Position numbers and translations under genes: made by a program | Source: Oribacterium asaccharolyticum ACB7 | GTDB lineage: Bacteria > Bacillota > Clostridia > Lachnospirales > Lachnospiraceae | Assembly: GCF_000238075.1 (NCBI RefSeq) | Contig: NZ_JH414505.1 | Coordinates: forward strand, 601,481 to 665,480 | DNA: 64,000 nucleotides | Direction: 5' to 3' | Part shown: positions 41,901 to 49,629 of the stretch, in pieces | Position numbering within the stretch: position 1 is the stretch's first letter | How the letters are laid out: the number at the start of each line of letters is the position of its first letter | The notes under the pieces: model-generated | Database searches by the model: none | Told to the model about the DNA's origin: nothing | What the model saw: only the letters and a program-made list of their open reading frames with translations

Positions 41901-44282
41901 CTGCCCGGTAAGCGTCAAATCATAAGTTCCATCCAAATTATCTGTGATAAACTTCTCATTACTTAAAATAGGCAAAATGTCTTTCTTTTTAGGCTTATTC
42001 TTTTCTGTTTTCAGTTCATATATAAAATAGAAATCAGTATACGCACATCCCCATGTGAATTCGGTGTAATACTCTCCTTTAGGATTTAAAGAATTCCACC
42101 TAAACTCAGATTTATCTATGGAAATTATTTCCATCCCTTTAAAATATATCCATTTTCCATCTTTGAGCACATATCCTTCTACTAATTCAGGCATGGCCGT
42201 ATAAGGAGCACCGGCAAGCTCACTCTTTTGTCCTCCAACACCTTTTAACTCAAAGTTTTCAAACGTTTTATACGCAATAGAATTAGCCAAATCACCCTTT
42301 TTATAATAAATCGGATTATAAGACGAATTATTTCCTATTTGGTATTCTTTTTTAGTAATCGTTTCATAGACAGTTGGACCAATTTCCTTAAAATTCTTAT
42401 CTACATAATGAAAGCGTATTCCATAGAACACATTCTCATTGCACTGCCATGTCACAATGTATGCAGAAAAAGAATTTGCAATAAACTCTTTCGTGATTCC
42501 TTCCTTCTGCTCGGAAGCAGCACTTTCTTTTTCCAGCTTAGCTAAGGACTCACTATAAGTTGTTTGTGCGTCTACAGTACTTCCCTCTTGTTTTGCGACA
42601 TCTCCAGCCGATTTTCTTGCCTCTACTTGTTCTTCTGCTTTTTTCTCTAACTCGGCACGAACAACCGTCTCTACCATCTTTACTTTGCCGGTATCTTTTT
42701 CTTCAACAATATGATGGATAGCCACAGTATCCGCACCCGCATCTTCCGGAACAGCAGCCTTATCAAAGGTAAGGCGCACTGAAACCGGAACCTTCGGTTC
42801 TATTTCCTTTGTTCTGTCGTTCTTGCTTACAAAGCGAATATCCAGTGCATCGGAGCCTTCATAAATAGAGTGCTCCTTCATTGCCTCAACTTGTTCTTCT
42901 GTGAGCTTTTCTCCGTCTTTCTTCCCTTCTTCTTCCGGCTTCACAAGGCGCTTTGCCTCAAGAACAACATCCTGCGCCTTTCCTTCTTCATCGACAAATG
43001 CTTCGTCATCATAGAACACTTCTACGGTTGCAAAGCCTTCGATTTCAACGTTCTGGCTCTTTCTGCCAAGCTCATTTAAGCTGTACTGTGAGAATCTCGC
43101 CGATACCAGCTCTCCCAGGAATTCTTCATAGTGGCTGATAACATCCTGTAAGAATCCGCTAAACTTTACCTCAACTTCTTTAGTGCTTTCTTTCTTTACC
43201 GGAGCTTCGGTCGCAGTCTCCACTTCCGCAGACTCTTCGTTCTTCTCTTCAGCCTTTACCGCTGCCTCGGATGTCTCCTGCTCGGGTGCTTCTTCCTTCT
43301 TTTCCTCGGAAACAATGCTTACCTTGGACGCACTACCTTCCGTGCCTGCTTCCGTAACGGAAGCTACGGTAGTTTCTTCTTTCGACGCAGCCTGCCCGGC
43401 TGTTTCCTTTAATTCTTCAGAGGATGTAACGGACTCTGCAAGCTGTGCTTCCGATGCAGCGTTCTTTGCCTCTGTACCTTCTTCTATCTTACTTTCCGGC
43501 GCCTTTGTAGTTTCTACCGGAACTTTCTTTTCTTCTTTCTTCAGCTTATCTACAAGTTCCTTGAAAAGCTGTGTCTTCGGAGATACCGTAACTTTCGGGT
43601 ACTTGTTTCCGTCTACGGAAAGCTGGAAGGTGATTCTGTGGTCTGCCTTATTCTTATAAAGGAAGGTAATTAACTCGCTTCCTGTCAATTCCGTGTTTCT
43701 TACCAGATTGCTGTCCGAAGCAAGGTTTTCCTCTTCTTCCTTCTTAACGGACTCTGTTTCTTCTCCCTTCGGGAACAACTGTTCCAGCTGACTCTTTCCG
43801 TCATAGAGAAGTAAGCTTTCCTTACTTTCTTTTCTAACGAGGTTGTCCAGATCCTGTGCATCTCTTTCTACAAAAACCTGTAAACCGGCTTCTTCTTCCG
43901 CAAGGCTTTCGGAAAGTCCTTCGGAGATACTGTCTAAAGGAATCTCGTAAACTTCTTTATCCAAGGAGAAGATTCCTGCATAGCTCTTCTGTAATTCCTC
44001 GTCCTTGCTGTATCCCTTTAAAACCGAATCATCAACTCTCTCTCCCTTTTCAATCGCTTCCTTTGCCGCTCTTCTTAAGTCTTCTCCAAGAAGCTGTACC
44101 TTCACTTGCGTTCCGGAAACGGAGATTTCGTTATTCTGTTCTGTATTCCCCTGTTCCGCTCTTCCGGGAATCGTTAGTCCTCGATAGCCCGTGAACAGGA
44201 GGCACGCAATCAAGAGCATAGACAGCTTCTGCTTCATACCCTTGTTCATATTCATTATATGATTGTTCTGATTAGTCTTCAT
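38904..44282 (-). CDS. Giant pilus tip adhesin with VWA-like domain
   Basis: A wall-anchored protein of about 1790 aa. Start placed at MKTNQNNHIMNMNKGMKQKL (an adjacent ATG one codon earlier is equally possible); a signal peptide follows (LSMLLIACLLFTG). Residues 50-600 are charged and include an Ala/Glu/Ser/Thr low-complexity stretch. A VWA-like domain (about 800-1230) starts LDVVFVYDNTAVMATG, where the metal site DxSxS is changed to DNTAV. Collagen-adhesin-type and FctA-like domains follow. The C-terminus has LVPTG, a hydrophobic helix and KKKKREEV. First gene of the pilus operon; the likely tip adhesin, corresponding to Cpa in streptococcal FCT loci. Confidence 0.83.
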   Translation of the reverse strand: MKTNQNNHIMNMNKGMKQKLSMLLIACLLFTGYRGLTIPGRAEQGNTEQNNEISVSGTQVKVQLLGEDLRRAAKEAIEKGERVDDSVLKGYSKDEELQKSYAGIFSLDKEVYEIPLDSISEGLSESLAEEEAGLQVFVERDAQDLDNLVRKESKESLLLYDGKSQLEQLFPKGEETESVKKEEEENLASDSNLVRNTELTGSELITFLYKNKADHRITFQLSVDGNKYPKVTVSPKTQLFKELVDKLKKEEKKVPVETTKAPESKIEEGTEAKNAASEAQLAESVTSSEELKETAGQAASKEETTVASVTEAGTEGSASKVSIVSEEKKEEAPEQETSEAAVKAEEKNEESAEVETATEAPVKKESTKEVEVKFSGFLQDVISHYEEFLGELVSARFSQYSLNELGRKSQNVEIEGFATVEVFYDDEAFVDEEGKAQDVVLEAKRLVKPEEEGKKDGEKLTEEQVEAMKEHSIYEGSDALDIRFVSKNDRTKEIEPKVPVSVRLTFDKAAVPEDAGADTVAIHHIVEEKDTGKVKMVETVVRAELEKKAEEQVEARKSAGDVAKQEGSTVDAQTTYSESLAKLEKESAASEQKEGITKEFIANSFSAYIVTWQCNENVFYGIRFHYVDKNFKEIGPTVYETITKKEYQIGNNSSYNPIYYKKGDLANSIAYKTFENFELKGVGGQKSELAGAPYTAMPELVEGYVLKDGKWIYFKGMEIISIDKSEFRWNSLNPKGEYYTEFTWGCAYTDFYFIYELKTEKNKPKKKDILPILSNEKFITDNLDGTYDLTLTGQVKENSNNKQKLDVVFVYDNTAVMATGFGFNEKLKKLSEEDYVDKDSAKSTKVKNEIKKFIERLSQSDSDVRYALVTMDGDKGFGSIVEEVKAKYDSLDSIHYKNTNAILGGNEKDEQGNKDINIVGEYKGDKGNAKVWLDEATDYDGMSSGFNVSDKAYNDTKHVMGFTQNPKDIIDKLDALDEKKSTFKNGDKRTVSGENYASAMKNVKTLLRDGTEYEVAEGGLTNENSKVREDAEKIVVFIAGGNPKFATIPKKTEKEKKKEEEKKKEGKPYNYIFEDTHRYNDSDYYIIRRSYQEGWSYGNGYSINFPALNQARGELSKLTNIDAFYSIGVGAKTNWNYLNDFAMGQYYDEDGNQRTGEKYDDKKHPDRRERALYEDVLYKCFDGSTVDNLHEAFQGIYKRVARNQVQNVEISDTLTRFVQPVDTQNPTSTVVGQLVKLKANGVEVDHEVTDPQEKESLNFKGFDIKVDDDYIENGKKLWKISLKTIPEDFTLPAGYEIRAVAKIIPTVDAFEEIGKTFYNGEYHIAPISKDPHGTENIIIGDARTDLNAICKEDLNREQSDKLRYASSTGKPGLPTNTEATLSYKVNGKDENKKYNKPIINPGNMVIEKAFLGFDEGEFFKESSGLTILGKEILKTISFRISRENAAGTEELLATVSPADYLGENEDKILKLPNTNLYIKVSRVFKEYRQGAPYARAKGNPNISISIYNTPLNMKYRVKEVESSEGKIFSTGTKGYQFDKNAVRHGGQTEDLKLMDVRRNYHFFNTYKNVPREKTITIRKVVEEFGGTAFTTEARNKSFEFYIGLFSYDGNKYIPLSDEDINKYIDNKWKPNNNGRSGHGEVKNIKGNPIEFDDGRGNKINATVVRMKLKHGESLTLPIDENIYYKVFESREDGYDLAKGEMSKDGVSEPLDIREIKYDFIDFMDGKYINRKGAYSATDILSRDGEITFRNPRKTLVPTGLRGDFTPYVLSLCGFTFMAGLYLSIKKKKREEV

Positions 44283-44396
44283 CATACCTACCTCTTCACA
44301 GCACCTTGTCATTTCTACAGCAATAACAGTTTCGTCAGTACAGTACGGGCTCGATGTTGCGGGCGTTCCTCCTCTGTAACTCACTCTATACTTTTC

Positions 44397-44503
44397 GATT
44401 GCATCGGATGTGATACAATCCCTACTCTGGTATCGATTCTATCAATCCCATTTTCTTTTTCAATAGACCTTGCTTAAGAGGCCTTTAAAATGTCATAGAA
44501 TCG
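44397..44503 (-). promoter_or_regulatory. Structured leader of the tip adhesin gene (candidate)
   Basis: A perfect 9-bp pairing CGATTCTAT / ATAGAATCG (44495-44503 with 44434-44442) encloses a hairpin AGGCCT/AGGTCT (44465-44484). Next to it GATTGTATC/GATGCAATC (44397-44420, one G-U) forms a second hairpin whose 5' arm could instead pair with GATAC at 44430-44434. Competing folds like this are typical of attenuators, but no terminator T run follows. Confidence 0.3.
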
Positions 44504-44822
44504 GTTTTCCCCGTTTTTAAACAAAAATTTCTTGTTTTGGAATTGGAAAAATCATTGTCATAAACCGCATCATAGCTTTTTTCTTTTGTGCAGTTTTTCT
44601 TTTACCTCCTTTAAGTTGAAATATTTTCTTAGTTTTTCCTCTCTTCTTTCTTTAGAAGAGGAGTCTGCGTGGAATTTAACATTTCTTTCTCGATGCCCTT
44701 CTGCTCCACTCTATTCATTCATTGGAAAAGGGTGTTTATGCATTTCGTAATTTCCAAAAATATTAAATTCTTAAAATATTTTTCGACATGCTTTAATTTT
44801 TTAATAAATAGGTTTTGCTGTT
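44504..44822. other. AT-rich gene-free spacer between pilus and heptose loci
   Basis: About 320 bases, strongly A+T rich from 44745 on. The pilus operon promoter must lie in the left part, but I see no convincing -35/-10 pair on the minus strand. No RNA gene or repeat was recognised. Open frames here are short and lack ribosome sites. Confidence 0.4.
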
Positions 44823-44851
44823 TTGTTAAATTTTTTTCAAAGAAATAGAAT
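44823..44851 (+). promoter_or_regulatory. Possible promoter of gmhA
   Basis: TTGTTA (44823-44828), 17 bp, TAGAAT (44846-44851) on the plus strand, about 170 bp before the start codon. AT-rich surroundings make chance matches likely. Confidence 0.35.
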
Positions 44852-45024
44852 ACAAAGCTGAAAATAGCTATTTTAGGGCATTTTTAAGGGTGGGGATTCT
44901 CTTACAAATTTTTCTGCATTTAGTAGAAAGTATGCTATATTTATTCATGGACAAATTGTCCGGGTGGATAGAAAGTCATTTTCAAAGAGTAAAAAATAGA
45001 ATGTTCAAGAAAGAAGGAGACGGA

Positions 45025-45681
45025 ATGACGATACAAGAAGAAAAAGCTTATCAAGAATTACAGATTTTAGAAGAGAGATACCCTGTGCTTGTCCCGTTGC
45101 ATAAGGAGATTGCAGAGGCATTTTCCATGATGCGGGATTCTTTTGAAAGAGGCGGCAAGCTTCTTCTTTGCGGAAACGGCGGAAGCTCCGCGGACAGTGA
45201 CCACATTGTCGGAGAGTTAATGAAGGGTTTTTGTAAGAAGAGAAGGATTTCCGAAGAACTCTCTTCCGAACTCAAGACTCTTTACGGTGAGGAGGAAGCG
45301 GAGTATTTCACAAAGCATTTGGAGCAGGGACTGCCGGCTATCGCTTTCAGCGCGCAGACTGCGCTGCATACAGCGTATAGCAACGACCAGGATGAGGCCT
45401 TATTTTACGCACAATGTCTCTTGGGATACGGAAAGAAGGAAGATGTGCTTTTCGGCATCAGTACTTCAGGCAATGCAAAGAATGTGGGATATGCCTTAAA
45501 GCTCGCCAAAGCTATGGGGATTAAGAGCATTTTACTGACAGGAAAGGACGGCGGTACCGGAAAGGAGCTGGCCGATCTCTCCATCATTGCTCCCTCCAAG
45601 GAAACCTATCAGATTCAGGAGCTGCACCTGCCGATTTATCACTGTCTGTGTTTGATGATAGAAGCATATTTTTTTGGATGA
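45025..45681 (+). CDS. gmhA: D-sedoheptulose-7-phosphate isomerase
   Basis: A 218-aa SIS-domain enzyme converting sedoheptulose 7-phosphate to D-glycero-D-manno-heptose 7-phosphate, the first step of activated heptose synthesis. Start chosen at MTIQEEKAYQELQ after AAGGAG; upstream in-frame ATGs lack ribosome sites. Motifs: LLCGNGGSSADSDHIVGELM near residue 50, FGISTSGNAKNVGYAL near 138, and the C-terminal QIQELHLPIYHCLCLMIEAY with the metal-binding His residues. An insertion in the middle (KRRISEELSSELKTLYGEEE) is normal for the long form. Downstream, convergent genes gmhB and hddC belong to the same pathway. Confidence 0.9.
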   Translation: MTIQEEKAYQELQILEERYPVLVPLHKEIAEAFSMMRDSFERGGKLLLCGNGGSSADSDHIVGELMKGFCKKRRISEELSSELKTLYGEEEAEYFTKHLEQGLPAIAFSAQTALHTAYSNDQDEALFYAQCLLGYGKKEDVLFGISTSGNAKNVGYALKLAKAMGIKSILLTGKDGGTGKELADLSIIAPSKETYQIQELHLPIYHCLCLMIEAYFFG

Positions 45682-45788
45682 AAGCTACTGAAAGTTAATA
45701 CGTAAAATTATAGCTTATGAAATTGTATTGCAAATTAGCTTGCATTTTTATACTATTGACTTATGAAAAGGATTGTGGGGTAAAGACA

Positions 45789-46067
45789 GTGCAATTCGAA
45801 TGGGATGAAGTAAAGGAAAAAAAGAACATTGAGAAACATGGAATTTCTTTCAAAACAGCTTCTATGGTTTTTTTGGATGAACAGCGATTAGAATATTTTG
45901 ATGAAGTTCATAGTAGTAGTGAAGATAGGTATATCACTATAGGATTTGCAGGTAAGGTCCTTATGGTTGTTTATACTTTTAGAAATCCCCTATATCGTAT
46001 TATATCTGCAAGAATTGCAACAGAGAAGGAAAGGAGAGCGTATTTCAATGGCTATGAAAAAATATAA
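45789..46067 (+). CDS. brnT: BrnT-family toxin
   Basis: A 92-aa type II toxin, an RNase of the RelE fold. A GTG start at 45789 is preferred because the protein then begins QFEWDEVKEKKNIEKHGISF, exactly the family start; an ATG 24 codons earlier adds a cysteine-rich tail not seen in the family. Other marks are FEDR-like SSSEDRYITIGFAGKVLMVV and YRIISARIATEKERRAYF. All expected sections are present, so the toxin may be functional. It overlaps the antitoxin gene by 20 bp. Confidence 0.87.
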   Translation: MQFEWDEVKEKKNIEKHGISFKTASMVFLDEQRLEYFDEVHSSSEDRYITIGFAGKVLMVVYTFRNPLYRIISARIATEKERRAYFNGYEKI

Positions 46068-46362
46068 TCTTGACAAAAACAGTAAACTGACGGATGAGCA
46101 GTTTTTAGAATTAAAAGAAGCAGCCCTGCGCCCACTCTCCTTTGATGAAGATTGCCCTGAACTAACAGACGAAGAACTTGCCCGATTTAAGAGAATTGCA
46201 GAAATAAATAAAGAAGAGAGAAGGAAGCAATCTGTAACTCTTCGTTTATCCCCACATGCTCTTAAAAAGGCAAAGTCTCTCGGAAAGGGATACACTTCCG
46301 TATTAAGTAGGATATTGGAGTCTGCCTTAGATGATAATGAATTGCTAAAGAAAAGCTTATAA
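46048..46362 (+). CDS. brnA: BrnA-family antitoxin
   Basis: A 104-aa antitoxin, start at MAMKKYNLDKNSKLTDEQFL after AAGGAGA. The C-terminal ribbon-helix-helix-like region reads KQSVTLRLSPHALKKAKSLG, then KGYTSVLSRILESALD. It binds BrnT and represses the operon. Its last codons overlap the end of the convergent gmhB gene by 6 bp, so the module sits tightly between heptose genes. Confidence 0.87.
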   Translation: MAMKKYNLDKNSKLTDEQFLELKEAALRPLSFDEDCPELTDEELARFKRIAEINKEERRKQSVTLRLSPHALKKAKSLGKGYTSVLSRILESALDDNELLKKSL

Positions 46363-47070
46363 TATTGCCTTTACCGCATCCAAAAATGTAGGAAAGTAGG
46401 AGAAATCTTGCTTTCCTTCTTTTTTTACTTTTTCCAGCTCCTCTTTTCCGTAGCCTGTACCGAGGAGTATAGGATTAACGCCAAAATTCTCGCCGGCCAA
46501 GCAGTCCAAAAGCTTATCTCCTATCATGTAGGAAGAGCTGAGCCAGTTCTTTCGTTCGGGAAGCGTTCGGTTCTCTTCTTCCAGCTCTGCTTCTTCCCTT
46601 GCAGTCAATCTATAGGGGGAGTGAATTTGTATGGTATGAGCTACACTTTCTATGCCACTTAATTCCTTCTCGATGGTTTTTCCGGCACTATTTCTCTCTT
46701 CCGTAAGCATATCCCATTCCGCCTGATAGAAGAGCCCGGCTTTCGGCTTTCTACAGGAACAATCCATATTATAGGGAGGAAGTCCCTCCAAGTGGTGAGG
46801 GCAGTAGTAGATTCCTTGCAGGAGTATCCCCTGCTTCCTAAGCTCCTCTCTCATATAACGGTGAAGCCGTTCCGCATCTTCTTCCGTATAATATCCTCTT
46901 CCGATTCCTGCCTGATTTGTAATCACAACAAGCTGAAAGCCGTGCTCATAGAGAAGCTTCATCCCCTCTACCACGCCGGGCAGAAAGCGGAAGTCTTCCG
47001 CCTTATGGAGATAAGAAACTTCTTCGTTAATCGTTCCGTCCCGATCTAAAAATACGGTCTTTTTCAGCAT
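46357..47070 (-). CDS. gmhB: D,D-heptose 1,7-bisphosphate phosphatase (HAD family) with insertion
   Basis: A 237-aa cytoplasmic HAD phosphatase removing the 7-phosphate of heptose bisphosphate. Motifs: VFLDRDGTINEEVSYLHK (catalytic Asp pair), VVITNQAGIGRGYYTEED, the zinc-binding cluster YYCPHH...DCSCRKPKAGL, and MIGDKLLDCLAGENFGVNPI near residue 190. About 50 residues inserted between the zinc cluster and the last motif (LTEERNSAGKTIEKELSGIE and following) make it longer than the usual 175-190 aa. Overlaps hddC by 7 bp. Confidence 0.87.
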   Translation of the reverse strand: MLKKTVFLDRDGTINEEVSYLHKAEDFRFLPGVVEGMKLLYEHGFQLVVITNQAGIGRGYYTEEDAERLHRYMREELRKQGILLQGIYYCPHHLEGLPPYNMDCSCRKPKAGLFYQAEWDMLTEERNSAGKTIEKELSGIESVAHTIQIHSPYRLTAREEAELEEENRTLPERKNWLSSSYMIGDKLLDCLAGENFGVNPILLGTGYGKEELEKVKKEGKQDFSYFPTFLDAVKAIL

Positions 47071-47783
47071 TTTCCGCTCTCCACATCTTCCTTAAACTGT
47101 GCATAGTCTTCCGGAATCCCGATATCCATAAAGTAGCCGTCCGAGGGAATCGCCTGAAGATAAAGGTCATCTTTTAGCCACGCCGGGATGCAGTCATTTT
47201 CCAAACTCTGCTTTCCTTCGGGGATTTTCTCAATAAGGCTTTTTTGCATGACATAAATACCCCCGTTGATTTCTCCGGGGTGCGGTGCTTCCGCCTGATC
47301 CGAAGACATTTTCTCATTCCAACGAAGAATACGCCCGCTTTCATCCTTAAGGATTGCTCCGTAGCGGGAGATATCCTCTATTTTTCTGCTGGCTATCGTC
47401 ATGGCCGCCTTGTTCTTAAGCTGCTCTCTTAGCAAGCTTTCATAATCCGTATGGAAATAAGTATCCGCGTTTAAGACGAGGACATTTTCTCCGGAAACAT
47501 GGGAAAGAGCATTGCGAATCGCACCGCCTGTCCCTAAGGGGCTGTCCTCATACGAATAGGAAATAGAAAGTCCATAGTCATCTCCGCTCTTAAAATACGC
47601 CTCTATCTGTTCTCCCATATAGCCGAGGGCAAATATCAGGTGCTTTACACCGCTCTCGGAAAGCATTTTCACAAGATAATGCAAAAAGGGCTTTCCGGCT
47701 ATATCCGCCATGGGCTTCGGGCGGTCGGAGACCACCGAGCGAAGTCTCGTTCCGAGGCCTCCACATAAAAGAATTGCTTCCAT
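47064..47783 (-). CDS. hddC: Heptose-1-phosphate nucleotidyltransferase, HddC-like
   Basis: A 239-aa sugar nucleotidyltransferase. Signature LLCGGLGTRLRSVVSDRPKP at the N-terminus, then DIAGKPFLHYLVKML, YSYEDSPLGTGGAIRNAL near residue 75, VLNADTYFH near 103 and GYFMDIGIPEDYAQFKED at the end. This is the profile of D-glycero-alpha-D-manno-heptose 1-phosphate guanylyltransferases, and its pairing with gmhB and gmhA supports that role. The kinase HddA expected between them is not in the window. Confidence 0.82.
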   Translation of the reverse strand: MEAILLCGGLGTRLRSVVSDRPKPMADIAGKPFLHYLVKMLSESGVKHLIFALGYMGEQIEAYFKSGDDYGLSISYSYEDSPLGTGGAIRNALSHVSGENVLVLNADTYFHTDYESLLREQLKNKAAMTIASRKIEDISRYGAILKDESGRILRWNEKMSSDQAEAPHPGEINGGIYVMQKSLIEKIPEGKQSLENDCIPAWLKDDLYLQAIPSDGYFMDIGIPEDYAQFKEDVESGKC

Positions 47784-47858
47784 AGATTTTTCCTAGCTCC
47801 TTCCTAACTATGCTGTGCTCGTATTATATTGCATTGACTCATGTATAGGCTTATGCAA

Positions 47859-49568
47859 TCAGAGTATCCGCCATTTCCCGCTCTTATTGGATCCTTCTCT
47901 TCTAATAATTTCCATTCTCCTCAGCTCTGCAAGGTATCTTTCTGCTGTAGACCTGGATACATCAAGTTGTGCTGCAATCGAATCAATTTCCACGCAAGGA
48001 TTTCCTTTGATAATTTGAAGAAGTTCCTTGATTTTTTCACGTTTATATTCAGAGATATAAGACAGCTTTAATCTTATTCCATCATTTATCACCTCATTTT
48101 TATCTTTTTCGGAATTTATCACCTCATTTATCACCTCATTTTTGCCTTTTTCGGGATTTATCACCTCATTTATTACCTCATTTTTATCTTTTTCGGGATT
48201 TATCACCTCATTTATTACCTCATTTTTGCCTTTTTCGGGATTTATCCCATCATTTATCACCTCAGTTTCATCAATTCTTTTATCCTCTTCCATGCCTGAA
48301 ATAAAATCAGGATGAACAAAGATTCTAGAAATAAAATAACTGTGTTCTTTATCCGTTTCAAACTCCGGTAACGGAGATCCATTCTGTTTGATTGCATCCA
48401 ATATTTTCTTGAATCCGGTATTTCTACCTTCTGTAAGATGAAGCTCCTTAAGAAATTCGCCGATTCGTCGATTCCGATACCTACGATTTGAAACACGATA
48501 ATCCTTCAGCTGCTCACGAGTAACAGAATAAACCGGTCCCGGATAGCTCACAATTTCAATTTTATCGTCTTCAATTCTGACTTCAATAGGCTCTCGAACA
48601 TCATATGCTTTATGATATACGGCATTTGCCAAAGCCTCTTCCAATGCCGCATAAGGATAGTTATAGATGTGATCTGCCTCTGCTCGGTCAGGATACTTGA
48701 TGATTTTCCTTTGAATATAGTTGTTGCTTATATATCTCAATGCATCTCTCAGCTGCTGATCAAGTGGCCCCCTAAAGGTCTGTTCATCTATTTCGTCGCC
48801 TCCCAATCCCTTGGGAAAAGCTACAACATCAATCTGTGCATACGGAAAAAACCTCTCAGGTTCATCGGAAAAAAACATCAATCCAACATTCTTCGGCTTT
48901 CGATATTCAGGCATAGTATTGCAGATTCCCATGTCTTCACAAATTTTTTCCAGAGGTCTGGAATCCAAGTCCTTAACCATACCGCTTCCGACAGCAGAAA
49001 GGTACTGCCTAATCAGGTTAATATTCAAATCCGTCATTTCTGCCTGATGATTTACACGATCATCAAACGGAACTTTGTTGGATAGGGAATAAAGCTCATT
49101 TAATTCGTCCTGACACGGCTTTACCGTACTTGCCATTTTGCGAATAAAAAACGTGCGCTCCTTGGATGCAACTGCCTTGCCCTTTAGATAAGTAAAAGTA
49201 TCCGGACTACTGTAAGGCCTCACATCCCCACCCGGTGCCCATATCACAATAAGTGTTTTCCCTTGATATTCAATCGGTGCAACAACAGGAAGATAACGTG
49301 GCTGAATTAGATTGCACTTGTTTAGCAAATCTTTCATCATCTCATCAACCTGGCTGACCGGTATTCCCTCAACCGGAAGTGCGGGACGTCCATTCTTCTC
49401 TTTCACACCAAGAACAATATAGCCGCCTCCCCAGTTATCAATATCATTGGCGAAAGCGCAAATCGTTTTTAGCGATGCTTCAGGCATCCAGCTAGTCTTA
49501 AATTCTATGCGAGCCCCCTCGACCACATTCCCTGTCAAGAGGGTTTCTATACTTGTTGGAAGTCCCAT
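47859..49568 (-). CDS. AlbA_2/Schlafen-type ATP-binding regulator with 14-residue repeats
   Basis: A 569-aa protein. Residues 15-135 form an AlbA_2 domain (EFKTSWMPEASLKTICAFAN, then GGGYIVLGVKEKNG), and residues 270-405 an HATPase_c_4-type domain (YPYAALEEALANAVYHKAYD, TEGRNTGFKKILDAI). After a 56-residue block of four repeats (EVINPEKGKN type) the C-terminus is a winged helix (IAAQLDVSRSTAERYLAELR). Such proteins are usually called transcriptional regulators or ATP-dependent helicase-like factors, with roles poorly known; some relatives occur in defence islands. The repeat forms a variable-length tether. Confidence 0.78.
   Translation of the reverse strand: MGLPTSIETLLTGNVVEGARIEFKTSWMPEASLKTICAFANDIDNWGGGYIVLGVKEKNGRPALPVEGIPVSQVDEMMKDLLNKCNLIQPRYLPVVAPIEYQGKTLIVIWAPGGDVRPYSSPDTFTYLKGKAVASKERTFFIRKMASTVKPCQDELNELYSLSNKVPFDDRVNHQAEMTDLNINLIRQYLSAVGSGMVKDLDSRPLEKICEDMGICNTMPEYRKPKNVGLMFFSDEPERFFPYAQIDVVAFPKGLGGDEIDEQTFRGPLDQQLRDALRYISNNYIQRKIIKYPDRAEADHIYNYPYAALEEALANAVYHKAYDVREPIEVRIEDDKIEIVSYPGPVYSVTREQLKDYRVSNRRYRNRRIGEFLKELHLTEGRNTGFKKILDAIKQNGSPLPEFETDKEHSYFISRIFVHPDFISGMEEDKRIDETEVINDGINPEKGKNEVINEVINPEKDKNEVINEVINPEKGKNEVINEVINSEKDKNEVINDGIRLKLSYISEYKREKIKELLQIIKGNPCVEIDSIAAQLDVSRSTAERYLAELRRMEIIRREGSNKSGKWRIL
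48091..48258. repeat. 42-bp x 4 in-frame tandem repeat
   Basis: Units 48091-48132, 48133-48174, 48175-48216 and 48217-48258 differ at only a few bases and alternate in one base pair (TATCTTTTTC / TGCCTTTTTC), which suggests duplication of an 84-bp pair. They encode the repeated linker of the AlbA_2-type regulator. Confidence 0.9.
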
Positions 49569-49629
49569 TGTTCATCACCTCATTTTAATCACATAGTATA
49601 GCTTAGCATTATCACATTTTACTTGTCCT

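Noticed and set aside
48091-48258. The 42-bp repeats as a CRISPR array.
   Set aside because: Units are adjacent without unique spacers and lie in frame inside a gene. No cas genes in the window.
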